A stretch of DNA of 64,000 nt from positions 24,984,142-25,048,141 of the forward strand of contig NC_089722.1 of assembly GCF_035083965.1 (NCBI RefSeq). Reading direction: 5' to 3'. The position numbers and the translations under genes are program-made. Positions 41,789 to 54,800 of the stretch are shown here, one piece after another (positions within the stretch are counted from its first letter, which is position 1; each line of letters opens with the position of its first letter). The notes below the pieces were generated by a model, which was not told the origin of the DNA, did no database searches, and saw only the letters and a list, made by a program, of their open reading frames with translations. Origin of the DNA: Branchiostoma lanceolatum. Taxonomy: Eukaryota > Chordata > Leptocardii > Amphioxiformes > Branchiostomatidae.

Positions 41789-43840
41789 ATTACATACTTG
41801 TGAGAAATGTTGCTGTTGTTGTCTTGCAGTGTTTGTATGAGCTCAGATGCCAGCCTAGCTAACAGTATGGTAAATCTACTGTGTTGGCACACATGTGAAG
41901 GTAAGCTTGTTGTTATGTTCTTTGGTTTCTGGCTGCCAGGTCTTTTGTTCTCGCTGGTTCTTTAAAGAAGGAAATGCATAGTCACTGTCCTCTTTCTGGC
42001 AGAAATGGTATCACATCTGAAACAGAATTCTAAATGGGTTAAATCAGGAAATGTGTACATAATGTATAACATTACATCCTAGCTTAAGAAAAAAAGTGAA
42101 TTTTGGTACTACGAACTACAGTTCTGTGACGTCTGGTGTTTTGAATAATCCTGTATTTAAGTATTCCTATATTTTTACTTTTTGACGGTCTTGTACGGTC
42201 TTCAGTATTCACATAATCGCAAGCTTCGAAATCTTTGACATTTTGAAAACAAAAACCTTGAGGATACCTTGAGGATTCATCGGTGAAAACCGACCAAAGG
42301 CTTCAGTAGCGTCAGTAAAGCAATTTAAACCCGCTACATGCGCTCGTCCCGAGCGCAAGTTTCGGCTTCACTGCCCTGCCCCTGGGGGAGGTGATCCTAG
42401 AAGCAGTGGAAAATCGGGGCATAGTCAGGGACCAGTGTAATTGACAACTGGACCCTCCAAAGCTGCCCTGTCTGACATCCCTGACCAAAAACACTCTGAG
42501 TCTGACAGTGTTCCCTTTACAAGTATCTTTTCAGCATAACCAGAAACATTTCAGTGTTTTACAATGAGCCTTTTTTTCTGGTGAAATAAGGTAGATAAAA
42601 GAAAGGATTTTGTTAGAATTTCAGACAGATTCTAAAATAGTTTTTTTACATGTAGGATCGTAGGTGTCAAAGTTTATAATTTGTGACTTTTTGTACTGTT
42701 GCCATCTGGTAAAGAATAGTGACCCAGACAACTTACTTAGTAATACATCCAGGCAGTTTACAAATACAGAAATGTCAGAATATCATAGTAATTCAAGGTA
42801 TCTAAACCTGATCAACGCTTACATGTTATTATACATAACTCTTTGATTGATAAAGAAAGATCTAAGTTCTGTCTTTAAACACGGTCTCATTTTGAAGGAT
42901 AACCTAACCAAGATGCACCACCCCTTTAGACACTTCAATGGTCTAAAGACATGGTTGATAGCATAGAGATGCTGCAGGGAAATAAGTTTCTATAACTGGC
43001 AAGTGATTTATGACACATGCACATGTACAAAAAGGACATATATAACACTTCACAGAAAGCCCCAAATGGTAGAATCCATACAGTACAGTTGGACTAGTTA
43101 CAGGCTAGCCTCTGACAACATATCCCCAGTTTCCCCGATGGGAACCAAACCTATAAGGTGTCTGGCTGAAACTAGGATTAACCATTATACGCCTGCCATT
43201 CTACTGCTGCCCACCATATTGTCTCCGGACAAGCGCATGTAGCGGGTTTAAGAAGCCAATGTTTTGTGTGTATAAGAATCGACCCTGTTATAAACCACTC
43301 ATGGCCTGTAATCATTTACTGAGTAATTAAGGAGGATAAAAACACCTGTCCTCAAGGAAAAACACATCGGGTCATTATGTACGGACTGGATATGGCTTCT
43401 TTGTCACGATACATCGTAAAGTACAACGTTATGTAGAACATAAACAGCACATAGGAACACATAAACGTTTCAAAGCACGTAGCAATCTGATCGGAAACAA
43501 AACAAATCCAATCCTTACGTAAATCTGTCGGGGAATATGTTTTCTATAGCTCCCCTCCCCACTCTAGACTAACTCAAGTAAAGTCTAGCTCTTTAAAAGG
43601 CGACAAAACTGGTTCATATCTGCAATACAATATGTATTCATAAACCCAGTAATAAGGATAGTCTTAAGAAAATTAGAACTTACCGTGGAAGGTTGCTGAA
43701 ATGCCTCAAAATTGACATTTCCTGCCTTCAAGGCTAGAAAAATAAGACCTGCTTTTTTCTGACACTTGTTGTTGCACAAGATGGCCGCCGTCACGCCGGT
43801 AGCAACGGCGATTTGATTGGTCGGCTGTCAAAGTAAACAG
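41789..43840 (-). promoter_or_regulatory. 5' UTR exons and promoter of the coiled-coil gene
   Basis: The exon bearing the ATG extends upstream to an acceptor GTTTCAG at about 42017. A noncoding first exon has the donor CCACG|GTAAGTT at 43684. Upstream lies AAGATGGCCGCC (43780-43791, plus-strand reading), a YY1-type element common at TATA-less start sites, next to CpG-rich sequence and CCAAT-type ATTGG motifs (about 43817 and 43848). The intron 42017-43683 shows nothing coding. Confidence 0.6.
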
Positions 43841-45370
43841 GAATCTGATTGGGTGTAAGTTGTATAATTAGGCCGACTGTAAGATTATGTTACAGGGGGT
43901 GTTCAGAGATTTAGTAAGACAAGTGTCAAGAGGTGGATTGAGACATCATCAGACATGACAATGAATATTTGATAAAAAAAAGGCATTTAGTCTCTATAAG
44001 CTTTAACAGCGCGTAAAGTATTCTGATACTACGCGCGATGAATAGAAAACGGAAGGTAGCATAGATTTAGATAAACTTTGCACCTACAAGAATATGGATG
44101 CGTCCAACATAAATCAAAACTGTCAGGGGCTTTTGTATCGCTGGTGACCTTCAATCTTTACAAAGTCATATTACCTCCATTAGACTGGTCAAATGTTGAC
44201 CTTGAAAGGGATCGATATCGTTGTCAAGTGACCCTGGTCCTACCGAAAAATGTATTCGATACCTCAGAACTGGTTCGCTAGGAGGCGTAAGCGCACTTTT
44301 TGATCGATGACGATGTAGAGCTAGTAACTGGATTTTGCTGTCCTAGTGCTCCAACAATAAGACTTATCACAGAAATAGCATATGCTGTATTTGTTGAAAT
44401 GTAGCATATCCAAGCATATATTGGACTATTTTACCCGTTTAAAACGCTAATGTTTACAAAGAGGAAATTAAAGCTAAGAGTTAAACTGTCATGTCTAAGT
44501 TAAGCTGGCCAAATACATTAATTTGCACCCTTGTCCCTTCCTCGTTAGATATGGAAACTCAATGTGATGAATCAAGCGACCCTGATGTTAGGTAAACGCT
44601 GATGGTTTAAAACCTTACAGTGTCATGTACGTCCTACGTACCGTGCTTGGAGTCCTCAATACAATTTAAGCACGTAATGCGGGAGAAGAAACCATCATTT
44701 TGCTTGCTAAGATTGACGGCGGTCGTGCGAATCGTGATCAATCTAAAAGTTCATCAGCTGACAGCCCCATGGTTTCTGTGCGCGGTAGCGGAAACCTTTT
44801 GTTGGTGCTTCATAGGTGCCAGAGTGATTGACTGCAAGTAGACACGCATCAAAGATGTTCTGACGTCATTGTATGACAGATGAGGAAGCGTGTGCGTAAT
44901 GCGAGGTGCCTACATGTCTGCGCCTTTATGTTCTAAAAGTCAGCTCCTGATGAAGCGTCAATGAGTCTCGCCCTTTCGGTTTCTGATTGGATAAACTCAA
45001 AGGATAGGCCTGGGACATAGAAGGACACCCACTCGCACACAAATTGGACAACACACAATTAGGTCTACCTCTACAATCCAACACTGCATTTCCGAAAATG
45101 AAGGAATATGGCAATGAATATGTGTAACAAACATGCACACTTGTCATGTGTGGCACATTGGGTCAACACCGGTGTAGAGATTAGCGTCATTTTAATACCT
45201 GTGGAATATCCGGAAGCAAAAGAACCAAACGTTATCCAACGTACGTTTGTTAAAGACAGCGTTGTCTGTTATTCATCTCAAGTCTCCTTTCCAACTCGCT
45301 GCGGTACAAGGACGCTACTATTTCTCAGCGGAATGGAGTAGAACTGCAACTAATTGTGACGTTGATGCTG

Positions 45371-45661
45371 ATTGGTCCAATAAAATAGATTGACTAAATC
45401 GGTGTGGACTAAGTTTGATCTGCGGGAATATGCCACCAAAGTAACCTGAATGTGTCCCCTGCGATAAATATTGATTGGCTGTAAATAACCAATGGGTAAG
45501 TGCAATAGATCATAGATTTGTAATCATCAACATTAGATTTCAAATGTCTATTCTCATTGGTTAACGTTGCCAATGCCTCCTGCTGTGACCAATCAACACC
45601 AATGTTTGATGCACAATCATTGTAATATGCTGATTGGCTAACGTAGTTCTAATTGACCAAT
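45371..45661. promoter_or_regulatory. Cluster of ten CCAAT boxes
   Basis: ATTGG or CCAAT pentamers lie at 45371, 45377, 45474, 45489, 45556, 45570, 45589, 45599, 45633 and 45657, in both orientations, many in NF-Y-like context (GATTGGCT, GACCAATCA). No exon lies next to them; the closest gene start is the coiled-coil gene 1.6 kb away. Enhancer or repeat origin cannot be told apart here. Confidence 0.45.
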
Positions 45662-47243
45662 CACTGTGCAGCTACAATGAAGCTACAGTAAATCTGCAGC
45701 AATTATTTCATTAACTGCTAGAAGTCGCTTTTAAATATCCATTGTAAAATTGCATCGGCAACATTACTAATGTGTTGTTCTTATCTATTCCGCTTGGTGA
45801 CGCCTTTGACACGCCGCGAAAACTCAGCATAATTTGCCATGAGTGTTGTGTTGATCCCAGCCGAGACAAAAAGACGCTGTCCTGTGGCAAATTTTTAAAG
45901 GCTTCACACCATGGTAACTAAAGGTTGGTCACTAGCACCTTCTTTGTCTGTGGAGAACCTTATGCTCGTGCACGTACGTTGCTTGCAGTATTGGTCCAAT
46001 TTAAAAACTGGACATTTAACTTATAATTAACAGAAATCTGGCAACTGAGTTCGGAAGAAAAGTGAATCGGACCAAATATAGTTTGCCATCGCTGATTACC
46101 TTGCTTCAATTGTACATAAAATGTTCTTGATCTTAAATATAGTCACTAGCTTAATTGCTACACCCAAACTCACACTAACAAGGATTGGCAGTGGTCATTG
46201 CCAATCAATAACAACAAGACTTCATCTTTCTTTTGTGAAAATATAATTTTCATCACAATTCTCACATCTGATGGCTTGAACAAGTGCGATGGCTTCAGCA
46301 CGCATATAGGTGGCGAATATGTACAATACATAATAACACAACAGTGTTAACAACTTATTGCCAGGAATACACTAAAATTCAACATGTGCCAGAAATACAT
46401 CTCAGGTGCATTTCACACAATTTTACTACCTAAGTGCAGTAAAATTGTTACAACTGCCACACCGACACTATACTTATAACACACATTGACAATAATGTTA
46501 ACATTCAAATATCTTCAACAGGTAAGCATAATGTGTATTGATAAATGTTCATTGAAACACATTATTACAAGTAAGTTGCCAGAATAGTTGGTAGAACCAG
46601 TTAGAATTCATGTCTCCAAAATTGAGCATGTTTTATGCTCATTGGCTGGTGAGGTAAGTCAGTTGACAAGGCTGGCCAATGAAAGTGTAGTGATGCAATG
46701 ATACATTCTAAAGGTGTCAAGAACTTAAATAATTCCATGAAAGAAAATCATTTAACTGATTTGTGCCATTTCAACTCCAAAAAGAGAACAACTCAGTTCT
46801 TTAGACAAGTGGTGCAACATTCCAGTAAACTGTGGTACAACTTCAACCATGATGTTGGTGTGAATGTATCATTGCAAACATCAACTGGCAAAAACCATAT
46901 ACAAAACTGTTCAATCTTCAATAACGCTTGAGAGCTAGAACTGTGAACACACCTGTCACAAGCTTAAAGATACAGTAACACAACCACTCTGGATCCTAGG
47001 TATGCAACATACACAGTAACGTTACCATGGCAGACGTGCTGAAATGTTAATTTTCTAAACATAAACCTTCATTCAGCCATTCACATCAGTATAGCCCAGC
47101 TTTCTGACTGACCCTATTTCATGTAATCTGTAGGCAATACTTTTGGCATCTCATACCAAGCTATCTGTCAGTCCCTCCCTTTTCATTGTCCTATTAGCAA
47201 TGTTGACAAAATGCTGAGCAAGTGTCCAAACTGTGACAAAAGG

Positions 47244-47265
47244 CATACATACATACATACATACA
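47244..47265. repeat. (CATA)n microsatellite
   Basis: About five CATA units between the CCAAT cluster and the kinesin gene. Confidence 0.85.
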
Positions 47266-48085
47266 ATAAACATTTAAGATCCTTCTTTCTAAGAAACAGA
47301 CCACTGGATGCTCTAAACACACTAACATCACAGCTTTAAGCACTAAGGACAGAACCATCCGCTAAGCACAGATCTGTGGTGCAGTCATGTATGTTTAATC
47401 TTACATCTTAAAGCTTATATCCACATTGTAATGATGGGAATAGATAATGCTTGATTAACCCTGTGCAGACTTGTATTGAAAGACCAGTATTTCCACTTTA
47501 TCATTGTCTCAAAACTTTAAAACTATGTGGAATGGTGGACAAGTCAGTCAACAGCGATTTTTTTTAAGTTGACACATCTGTTAACATCTTGCCTGGTTGG
47601 TTGACTGGATTGTTTGTCTATTTGTTTGAATGTAGAACTACTCCTGATTGGCTAAAGCATAGCTGGGCTCTACCACATTTGTCAAGGAATCAAGCCCAAT
47701 GAAAAAGAGCAGCTAGAATGCACTATTACAATAGGTTTTCACATATCCTCAAGAGGTCTTCAATACCGTAACATGTAAGAAGTACAACATATTTCACAAT
47801 GCCTTCTGTACAGATATCATTTCTGTCTAATAGAATATGTTTCAGTGAAATCTCCTATGCAATAATGTGATACAAAACATCTCTGTACAAAACAGCAGCA
47901 GGAACTATATTATATACACTGTTTACATGATCTCCAATGTACACTTTACTACAAAAACTTGATTACATCATAGTAAATGTATGTTTATATTAACATGACT
48001 ACAACACATCATGGCTGGAATAGCTCTACTGACCATTGCTGTTTCATTGAGCAGAGGCTAGAATGAACAATGTGACTCCACAGAC

Positions 48086-48091
48086 TTTATT
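48086..48091 (-). other. Candidate polyadenylation signal of the kinesin gene
   Basis: Minus-strand AATAAA about 760 nt after the kinesin stop codon at 48849; other AATAAA copies farther left are possible. Confidence 0.4.
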
Positions 48092-48848
48092 CTTTCTCTT
48101 CAGTTTAGTAGTCTTGGTACTACTCTACCATATTCAAGAAGACTGACCCGTTTGAATCTCAAGTCATTATCTCTCAAATGGCTCATCATTTCAAGATACG
48201 ATCAGTAACAGACAAAATGTTGATATTTCATACTGACAACTGCTTTAGAAAACTTTCTTCCTGCAGCACATAGTATACATACAGTATATCCTTTTGCTGA
48301 GCAGAGATGGTTTTAAGTCCATAACTCTATCAAATCACAAGCATCCACAAGTGTAGTTTACAAAACAGTCTAACTGAAACCCTGCACTGGTGTCTGTGGA
48401 TGTATACAAACGTGAGGATGAAACTTACATCTTTGTTATCTGCATGAATGGAGGCTTTGACTAAAATAACTGATGTTCCTGCACTTATGATTTAGCAAAA
48501 CTGAGGCAGCAGCCAAAAGTTGAAAGCACTGGCATGAACAGCAGGAGTTGTACCATAATGATGCCATTATACTGCCATACTGCCCAGAGTGCAAATTATA
48601 GGCAATATGTGCAACACTTTTTTTCAGCTACCTCCAACAGCACAGTGATCAAGTTTGTGCAAATGCTTACACTCGTATCCATTGATATGTTACCCTGTCT
48701 TTCAGAAAAAAATTCAAAGTCACCCTGTGGGTTATGACTGTTTGTGCACACTGTATCAGCATTTTCATATCTCTACCTCCAGAAAAGCATTCTTGGAACA
48801 TAATGCTGTGGATACCACGCTCTCTCTGGTACCAGGTTCAGACTTGTA

Positions 48849-51800
48849 CTATCTCTTCTTCCCCCCCTGTGCAGGCTTGCTGACGTGCTTGTATCTGGCG
48901 ATCTCTCCCTCCAAGTCCGCCAGCTCTGCACGCAGCTTGGCATTCATGTCCTGCAGGGCATCTGATGAAACATAGAGTTCAAGGTCAGCAACAGTTCACG
49001 TTAGGTGTGAGATGGACTACTGCCATAAAGAGTGACACACCTCAGGGTGACTTCTCTACCACAGCAAACAGATTTTCACATGAAACAAAAAAGTTGCTTG
49101 TTCTCTTAAAATGTAGACATAGTCGAGTTCCACGGAGTGCATAGTTCAAGCAATCTCTAAATGCTCTGCTCCATTGCTTCAATGAAATAAAAAAGAGCAA
49201 AGAGAGTCTTGAGCTACAACAGGCCCCCATTACTTAACTTAGTATCTGCCCATTACGTAGTGCTCTCTGCATATTGCAAATAAAGTGTAACAGCCAAGCA
49301 TGGGAAAAATGCACGAACCAAAATGGCTGTCCCAACATCATGCCATAGACAAACATGATACCAGGAGGACTATGTTTGTTGTTGGTGCATTGTTTTCCTC
49401 GTAGGGGTGAGCAACTTTTATCACTGTGACCACAAGAACCACAAAGGTGAACTCTCTAATAAAACATCCCCAAAATGATGTGTAGGCCACCTAACTGTCT
49501 TCGACATCTGCTATAGAGTTGTCCGTGAGGAAGGGTCGGTGGGGGATAGACAACATAAGGTTAATAGATAGTAGTGAGTGTTAGGTAGCCCTGCCCTAAC
49601 ACGGAACCTTGTCATCTCCCATTCACTGCTGCAAGGACAACTGAAGCACTCATAAATAAATACTGACACTTTCTCTGCAGTGACATGCAAGATGTGTCAG
49701 CTTGATATGATTGATTAGGTTTGTAATAAGGAAGCTCGTCAGTCCTTTACATGGAGGAGCTATGGGGGCATGGATGAGGAATGACGGTTGACTAGCAACA
49801 ACCAACAAAGAACATCCACAAGGAATAAAAAGGAATAAAAGGAATAAGTAATGAAGATCCTTCAAGTTGGTTTCTTTTCAATTCTATAGGACAGGATAGC
49901 AACACAGGGATGTTTATCCATAACTAAAATTGCCAAGAACAAGGTCTAAGCTAATTCTGTTCAGGTTACCGAATCCCTGCTAGGTAATTCATGATACTTG
50001 AAATGAGAACAAGTTTGGCTAAGAATTTGGTAAGAGTTATAGCTAATGGAGTTGAAATCAAACAATTTGACAATATTTCTTAATTGTTGAAAAAATTCCA
50101 GAAACTGGATGTCAAATTTGACCTTTTGCATTCTACACGTACAATGTGAAAAGTTACTTGAAGGATTTCAATTAGAGATTCTTCTCTATGCACAAAGATT
50201 ATTCCTCAATACATACACTAATGCTCTCATATAACATTCATCAATCTAGCTAAGCTCTTAAGATCTTAAGCTGACTATGTCTCCGAGACTATTTGCTGAG
50301 CTTGATTGGGGCACAAATTTCAATCAAAGTCTGAAATAGGCTTGGTTTTAGTCTTATTTTAGAAAAAAATACAATCAAAACTTTCAAGTGTTTTCCATTA
50401 GTCCTGTGCTTTCAGACAGGCAGAATATTCTTCTTTACAAAAGCGATTGGGTGCTCAAGAACTTGAAAAATTGAGACGAAAACCACCTGTTCAAATTTGC
50501 AGATGGTATAGCTTTCTGAGTTGCATGGATAGCGGGAGATGATACTAATCCCGTCCACTGGGGAAGCAACATGGGGTAGTGTGCAACGTGAGTGGGACAT
50601 TTGTTTCTCCCCCAGCCAAAGGGTATAGTGGACGAGATTGATATTGCCTTATGCCCAAGGGTCTGGCATCCAGGCTACTTTCTGAGAAATAAGTATTCTT
50701 GGAAGGTAGTGCTTTACCCAGAGGGAATTATCCGGTGATTGATGACAGTCTATAAATGTTATGTCCCCTCTTTATAATCTTCCTCCTCATCATACAAATG
50801 ATGAATGACAGGTTGAATCATCGTCTTGTTGTGCATAATGGTCATACCAGTTTTTAATAGGTCTCAAGAGACAAATTAAAAATGGTACAAAATGTGCATA
50901 TATCTCAGGATAGACAGGTTTTGTCAGGTAGTCAGCAACTTGAAGGATCTTGCATTGATGTTACAAATTGCATCAAACATGGCTGAGCAAATTTAGATGG
51001 ACACTAAAATCTGCATTCAGAAAATCAACCTCCTTTTGATAGAATTAGGTCACATTAGTATGACATTCAACAGAGGATAACTGCTTAACCTTTTTCAACA
51101 GCATAACATTCTATTCGTTAGTAATGTCTAAAACAATGAGAGACAAGGACGACTCGTACCTGAATCTTTGGTTGTGTAGAATTGTGCATCATTTATTCTT
51201 TGTCGGGTACCTGCAAGAAATTGAACAATTAATTATAATCTATTATAGTAACCAGATACAATAAAACTGTTAAAGACAATACATGAATTTACTCTAAACC
51301 ATTCAGGGATTAGTTGGTCAGTGATTTAAAAAAACAATGATCATGGCAGGCACTTTTATACCACTGGAATATACCACACACCATCCGCTTTTGATGGTGC
51401 AAGTGTGTACTGTTGATTAGACACAGAATTCTCTCTGATTTCTATGTATAGTGACAACTCCCTCCCAAAATCCTGGATGGACATAGAACTTATAGCTTCA
51501 TGGCCATCCTCTGACATCAAGAAGGCTGAAGGCGGTTTTCTTGTAAAAGTTATGTAATATGTGACATATACTTGAAGTGCTAAATTAAGTGATTAAGAAA
51601 TGATGTGACAAGAGCAAAGAAAATATACTGTGATTGATGTTGTCATGGCAACACAAGAACACACTGTCCTCTGGCTATATCATTGTTGATTTCTAAACTT
51701 GCTTGTTGGATTGTTTATCACTTTGTGTAGTAGAGGTGAATATTTGTGGAGATCTTATTTCAGCACATCAAAAGTTTCTGACTTTACAGTTACAATTATT

Positions 51801-54800
51801 GTTTTTCTTCACTTCACTTTAATTTCATGCTTGACAGCCTGTAAGAACTAATGTTTATAAATCATCACAAGATATTTGATTCAGTGATATGGTTTTGAAT
51901 GTGAATACAGCTGTGTTGTGCAGGATAGAATATATTATGTGTACTAATCTTTTTGAGGTGCTCTTATCTGTTTTGTCTTTAAGAGATTTGACATTTAGAA
52001 ATGGTGGCTTGGCTTGGATGATTCAAAATGTGAGAGTGCCATCCATGTAAAGCACACGTGGTAGAAATATTCAGGCAACAATTTACCAACATAGGTGTCA
52101 AATCTGGTTGTTTGGGTGCCTACACCAGAAAGAAAACATTATTATGTTGCAACAAACATGTAGGTATATACATTGCAGATGGACTTTCTGATAGGACTGA
52201 TAATCATGGTAGCTGCTTTTCCAGTCTTTCCCCTCATTGGTAGGCATGAATGTACCTGTTGCCACTTTCCTTCACGCTCAATGTACATTACACTCAGATA
52301 TGAGAAGCATTGACCTTTGAATTGACAGGTTTTATCCGAAGCTCCCTAAGGAACTACAGATAAAACCGAAGATGTGCAAAGAGGTTACCCATTGCGCATG
52401 TCTCTAGAATGTGTTGTCAGCTTCAATGATTGCATCCATGTATTGGATAGCTCTGTGTTAGCTCAGTTAATCTTGTTTCTAAACAGACACATGCACACAG
52501 ACTGGTAGTTAAAGTGTAGTCCCAACATATACATTGTATGTAATAGGAAAGATTTATACCAGTGCAAAATATGTTAAATGTATGTTTAGGAGTGTTTAGC
52601 ACAGTACTGGTTAGGGTTTGACATTGATATGAGTGGAGAACACAATCACTGGTGCAAGAGAGGTGATCATGCAGAGTGCAAGCAAGTAACAGCAGGGCAT
52701 TCTGCACCTCACCATGTGGATGGTAGGGGGCGTGTCATCCTGTGGGACTTGGAACAAAATCATGAGCCTATTATGAAAAAAACTTGTCCTAACAAATTTC
52801 CTCTCAGAATTATTTTCTTGAATGCAGAGCAAAATTCTGATTTGAAGAACATAATCCAAATTCTAAGACAATAATTATCAATACGATTGAACCAAATTTG
52901 CAAATGGCATTTGAAAATTGAGAAAGAAAAAGCAGTTTGTAGTAATTTTCTTCATCACCCCCCAATAACTTTAAGAAAAATAGGGATGCACAATGAAGAA
53001 AGAAGATTTTTCGAGACTTATCAAGTCGCCCAGGACGACCCCCTCCCATTGTCCACATGAAGAGGTGCCTGACAGTTTGCTCCCCATTCTGCATGACTTA
53101 CTTGCATCATTGGTCTCCCCCTGTTTGTCAGCATTATGTGGAGGGGTTTGATTGTCCACTGCTTTATCTGTAGGGGGGTTCAATTGGTGTGAGCGCATGG
53201 ATGGACTATGATCAATATTTACTGCCAATCAGAAAGCAATCGACCAGTTCTATGAAGGATGATGCCATATATTATTACATGTATGCATGGTCATGTTTTC
53301 AGCTGAAATCAAAGATTATGCTGTCAGATGTTATTTGGGAAAATAATGATTGTCACTACAGAGAGCATGTAAGTATTAAATGACAAGACAATTATGATAT
53401 TACCCATTTCATGGCCAATCAATACAGTGTATAAGGAGGACAGCAGTAGTTAAAATGTGACCAAAAAAATGGTCTCAGCTTGGGAAAATGAACCAAGAGT
53501 CTGTGTCTGTTGTGTAAAGACTAATGTCATGACTATATATAGTAAGCAGAACTGATACTTGAGGAGAATGGCCTAAATTTCTAGCTTATTCTATTGGTGA
53601 CTTTTCAAAACATTATAAACTTAAGGAAGATCTCTTGAAAACAGCCAGACAGAACTAGGCCATCATAATCATGAAAGTGAAATATTTGGGTTAAGGAGAA
53701 GCAAATTAGGACAGATAATAACTAACTCACTGAATTTTAGTGATTGAATCCCAACAGGCTAAACATGTGAAAATGACAGGTACAAGGCCTAGTAAGGGAA
53801 TCAGTGCACATGTACTGACCATGTCTAAGAATGGGCTGGTCCCTCTGTCCTTCCCGGTTGTGCCAGACGTTGACGTCTTGTTCCTTCTGAGGTGAGACCT
53901 CCGGCTCCCTCCCTGTACTGTCCTCCTCCTTCTTACCCATGGCTTCACGTTTCTGCTGGAACCGCTCAGCGTAGCCTCCCTGCTGAAAATTTCAGTGCTT
54001 CAATTGTTTAACTATTCATTGCAGACAATGCAAAGTCAGGGGCAGCAAGTTTAAAGATATCCTGGCACCTTTGACATCCTAAAAGATTATAAAATACATG
54101 TACATGATTGTATATGCTTCTATGGTGAGGTTTCTGAAGCAATTAATGGAAGGGCATGACACAACTCTGGAACATTTTCAATCATGTTACTTTGCAACAT
54201 AGAAGGGCTTACAATTTCGAACCATTAAGAACAAATGAAAGAGTGACATATTTGAGAATTAATGACTACCAAGGACAAAGATTCCTGGGTTTCCTTTCCT
54301 CAAGCATGCTGAAATCTCAAGGGATTCCAAGTGCAGGCATTGGATGGATTTGCTGTTACCTTGCTATCCCTAGAGAGGTGAAATACACCAGTGTGATATG
54401 AACATAGAAATATACCTTTTGAGAAGACCCTGTTGTTCCAGATGCCTCAAGTTTGATAAATCTCTTCTTTAAGTTTGAATCTGAAGCCTTCTTTTCCTTC
54501 TTCTTCTCCATGACCTTGGGTGTGACCTCTGCGCCCTTCTGCGGCAGTTTGGAGAAGCCCTGGTTCTTGGTGGGGATCTTGGACGGAGGAAAGGAGGCGT
54601 TGGGACGGGCTTGCTGCTGGCGGAAGTTGGTGGGGATTCCCTTTTTCTGATCTACCGGCGGCAGGCTCAAATCCTGGGGAAGGACATGACAGTAATTTCT
54701 AAGTTGTTAAGGGGGGAAGATGAAAACTAACCTATAAGAATTTGCCATTTTGATAACCCTCACAGAAGAAGTGATTGATGTCAGAGGTTAAAATCTAACC

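Larger units (their letters stand above)
43841..48085. other. Intergenic region between coiled-coil gene and kinesin 3' end
   Basis: No coding exon supported. It contains the CCAAT-box cluster at 45371-45661, a CATA microsatellite at 47244-47265, and AT-rich sequence. Part of 46200-48085 may be kinesin 3' UTR if a distal polyadenylation site is used. Confidence 0.5.

Noticed and set aside
47244..47265. CRISPR-like or regulatory short repeat
   Set aside because: Simple CATA microsatellite in a eukaryotic intergenic region.
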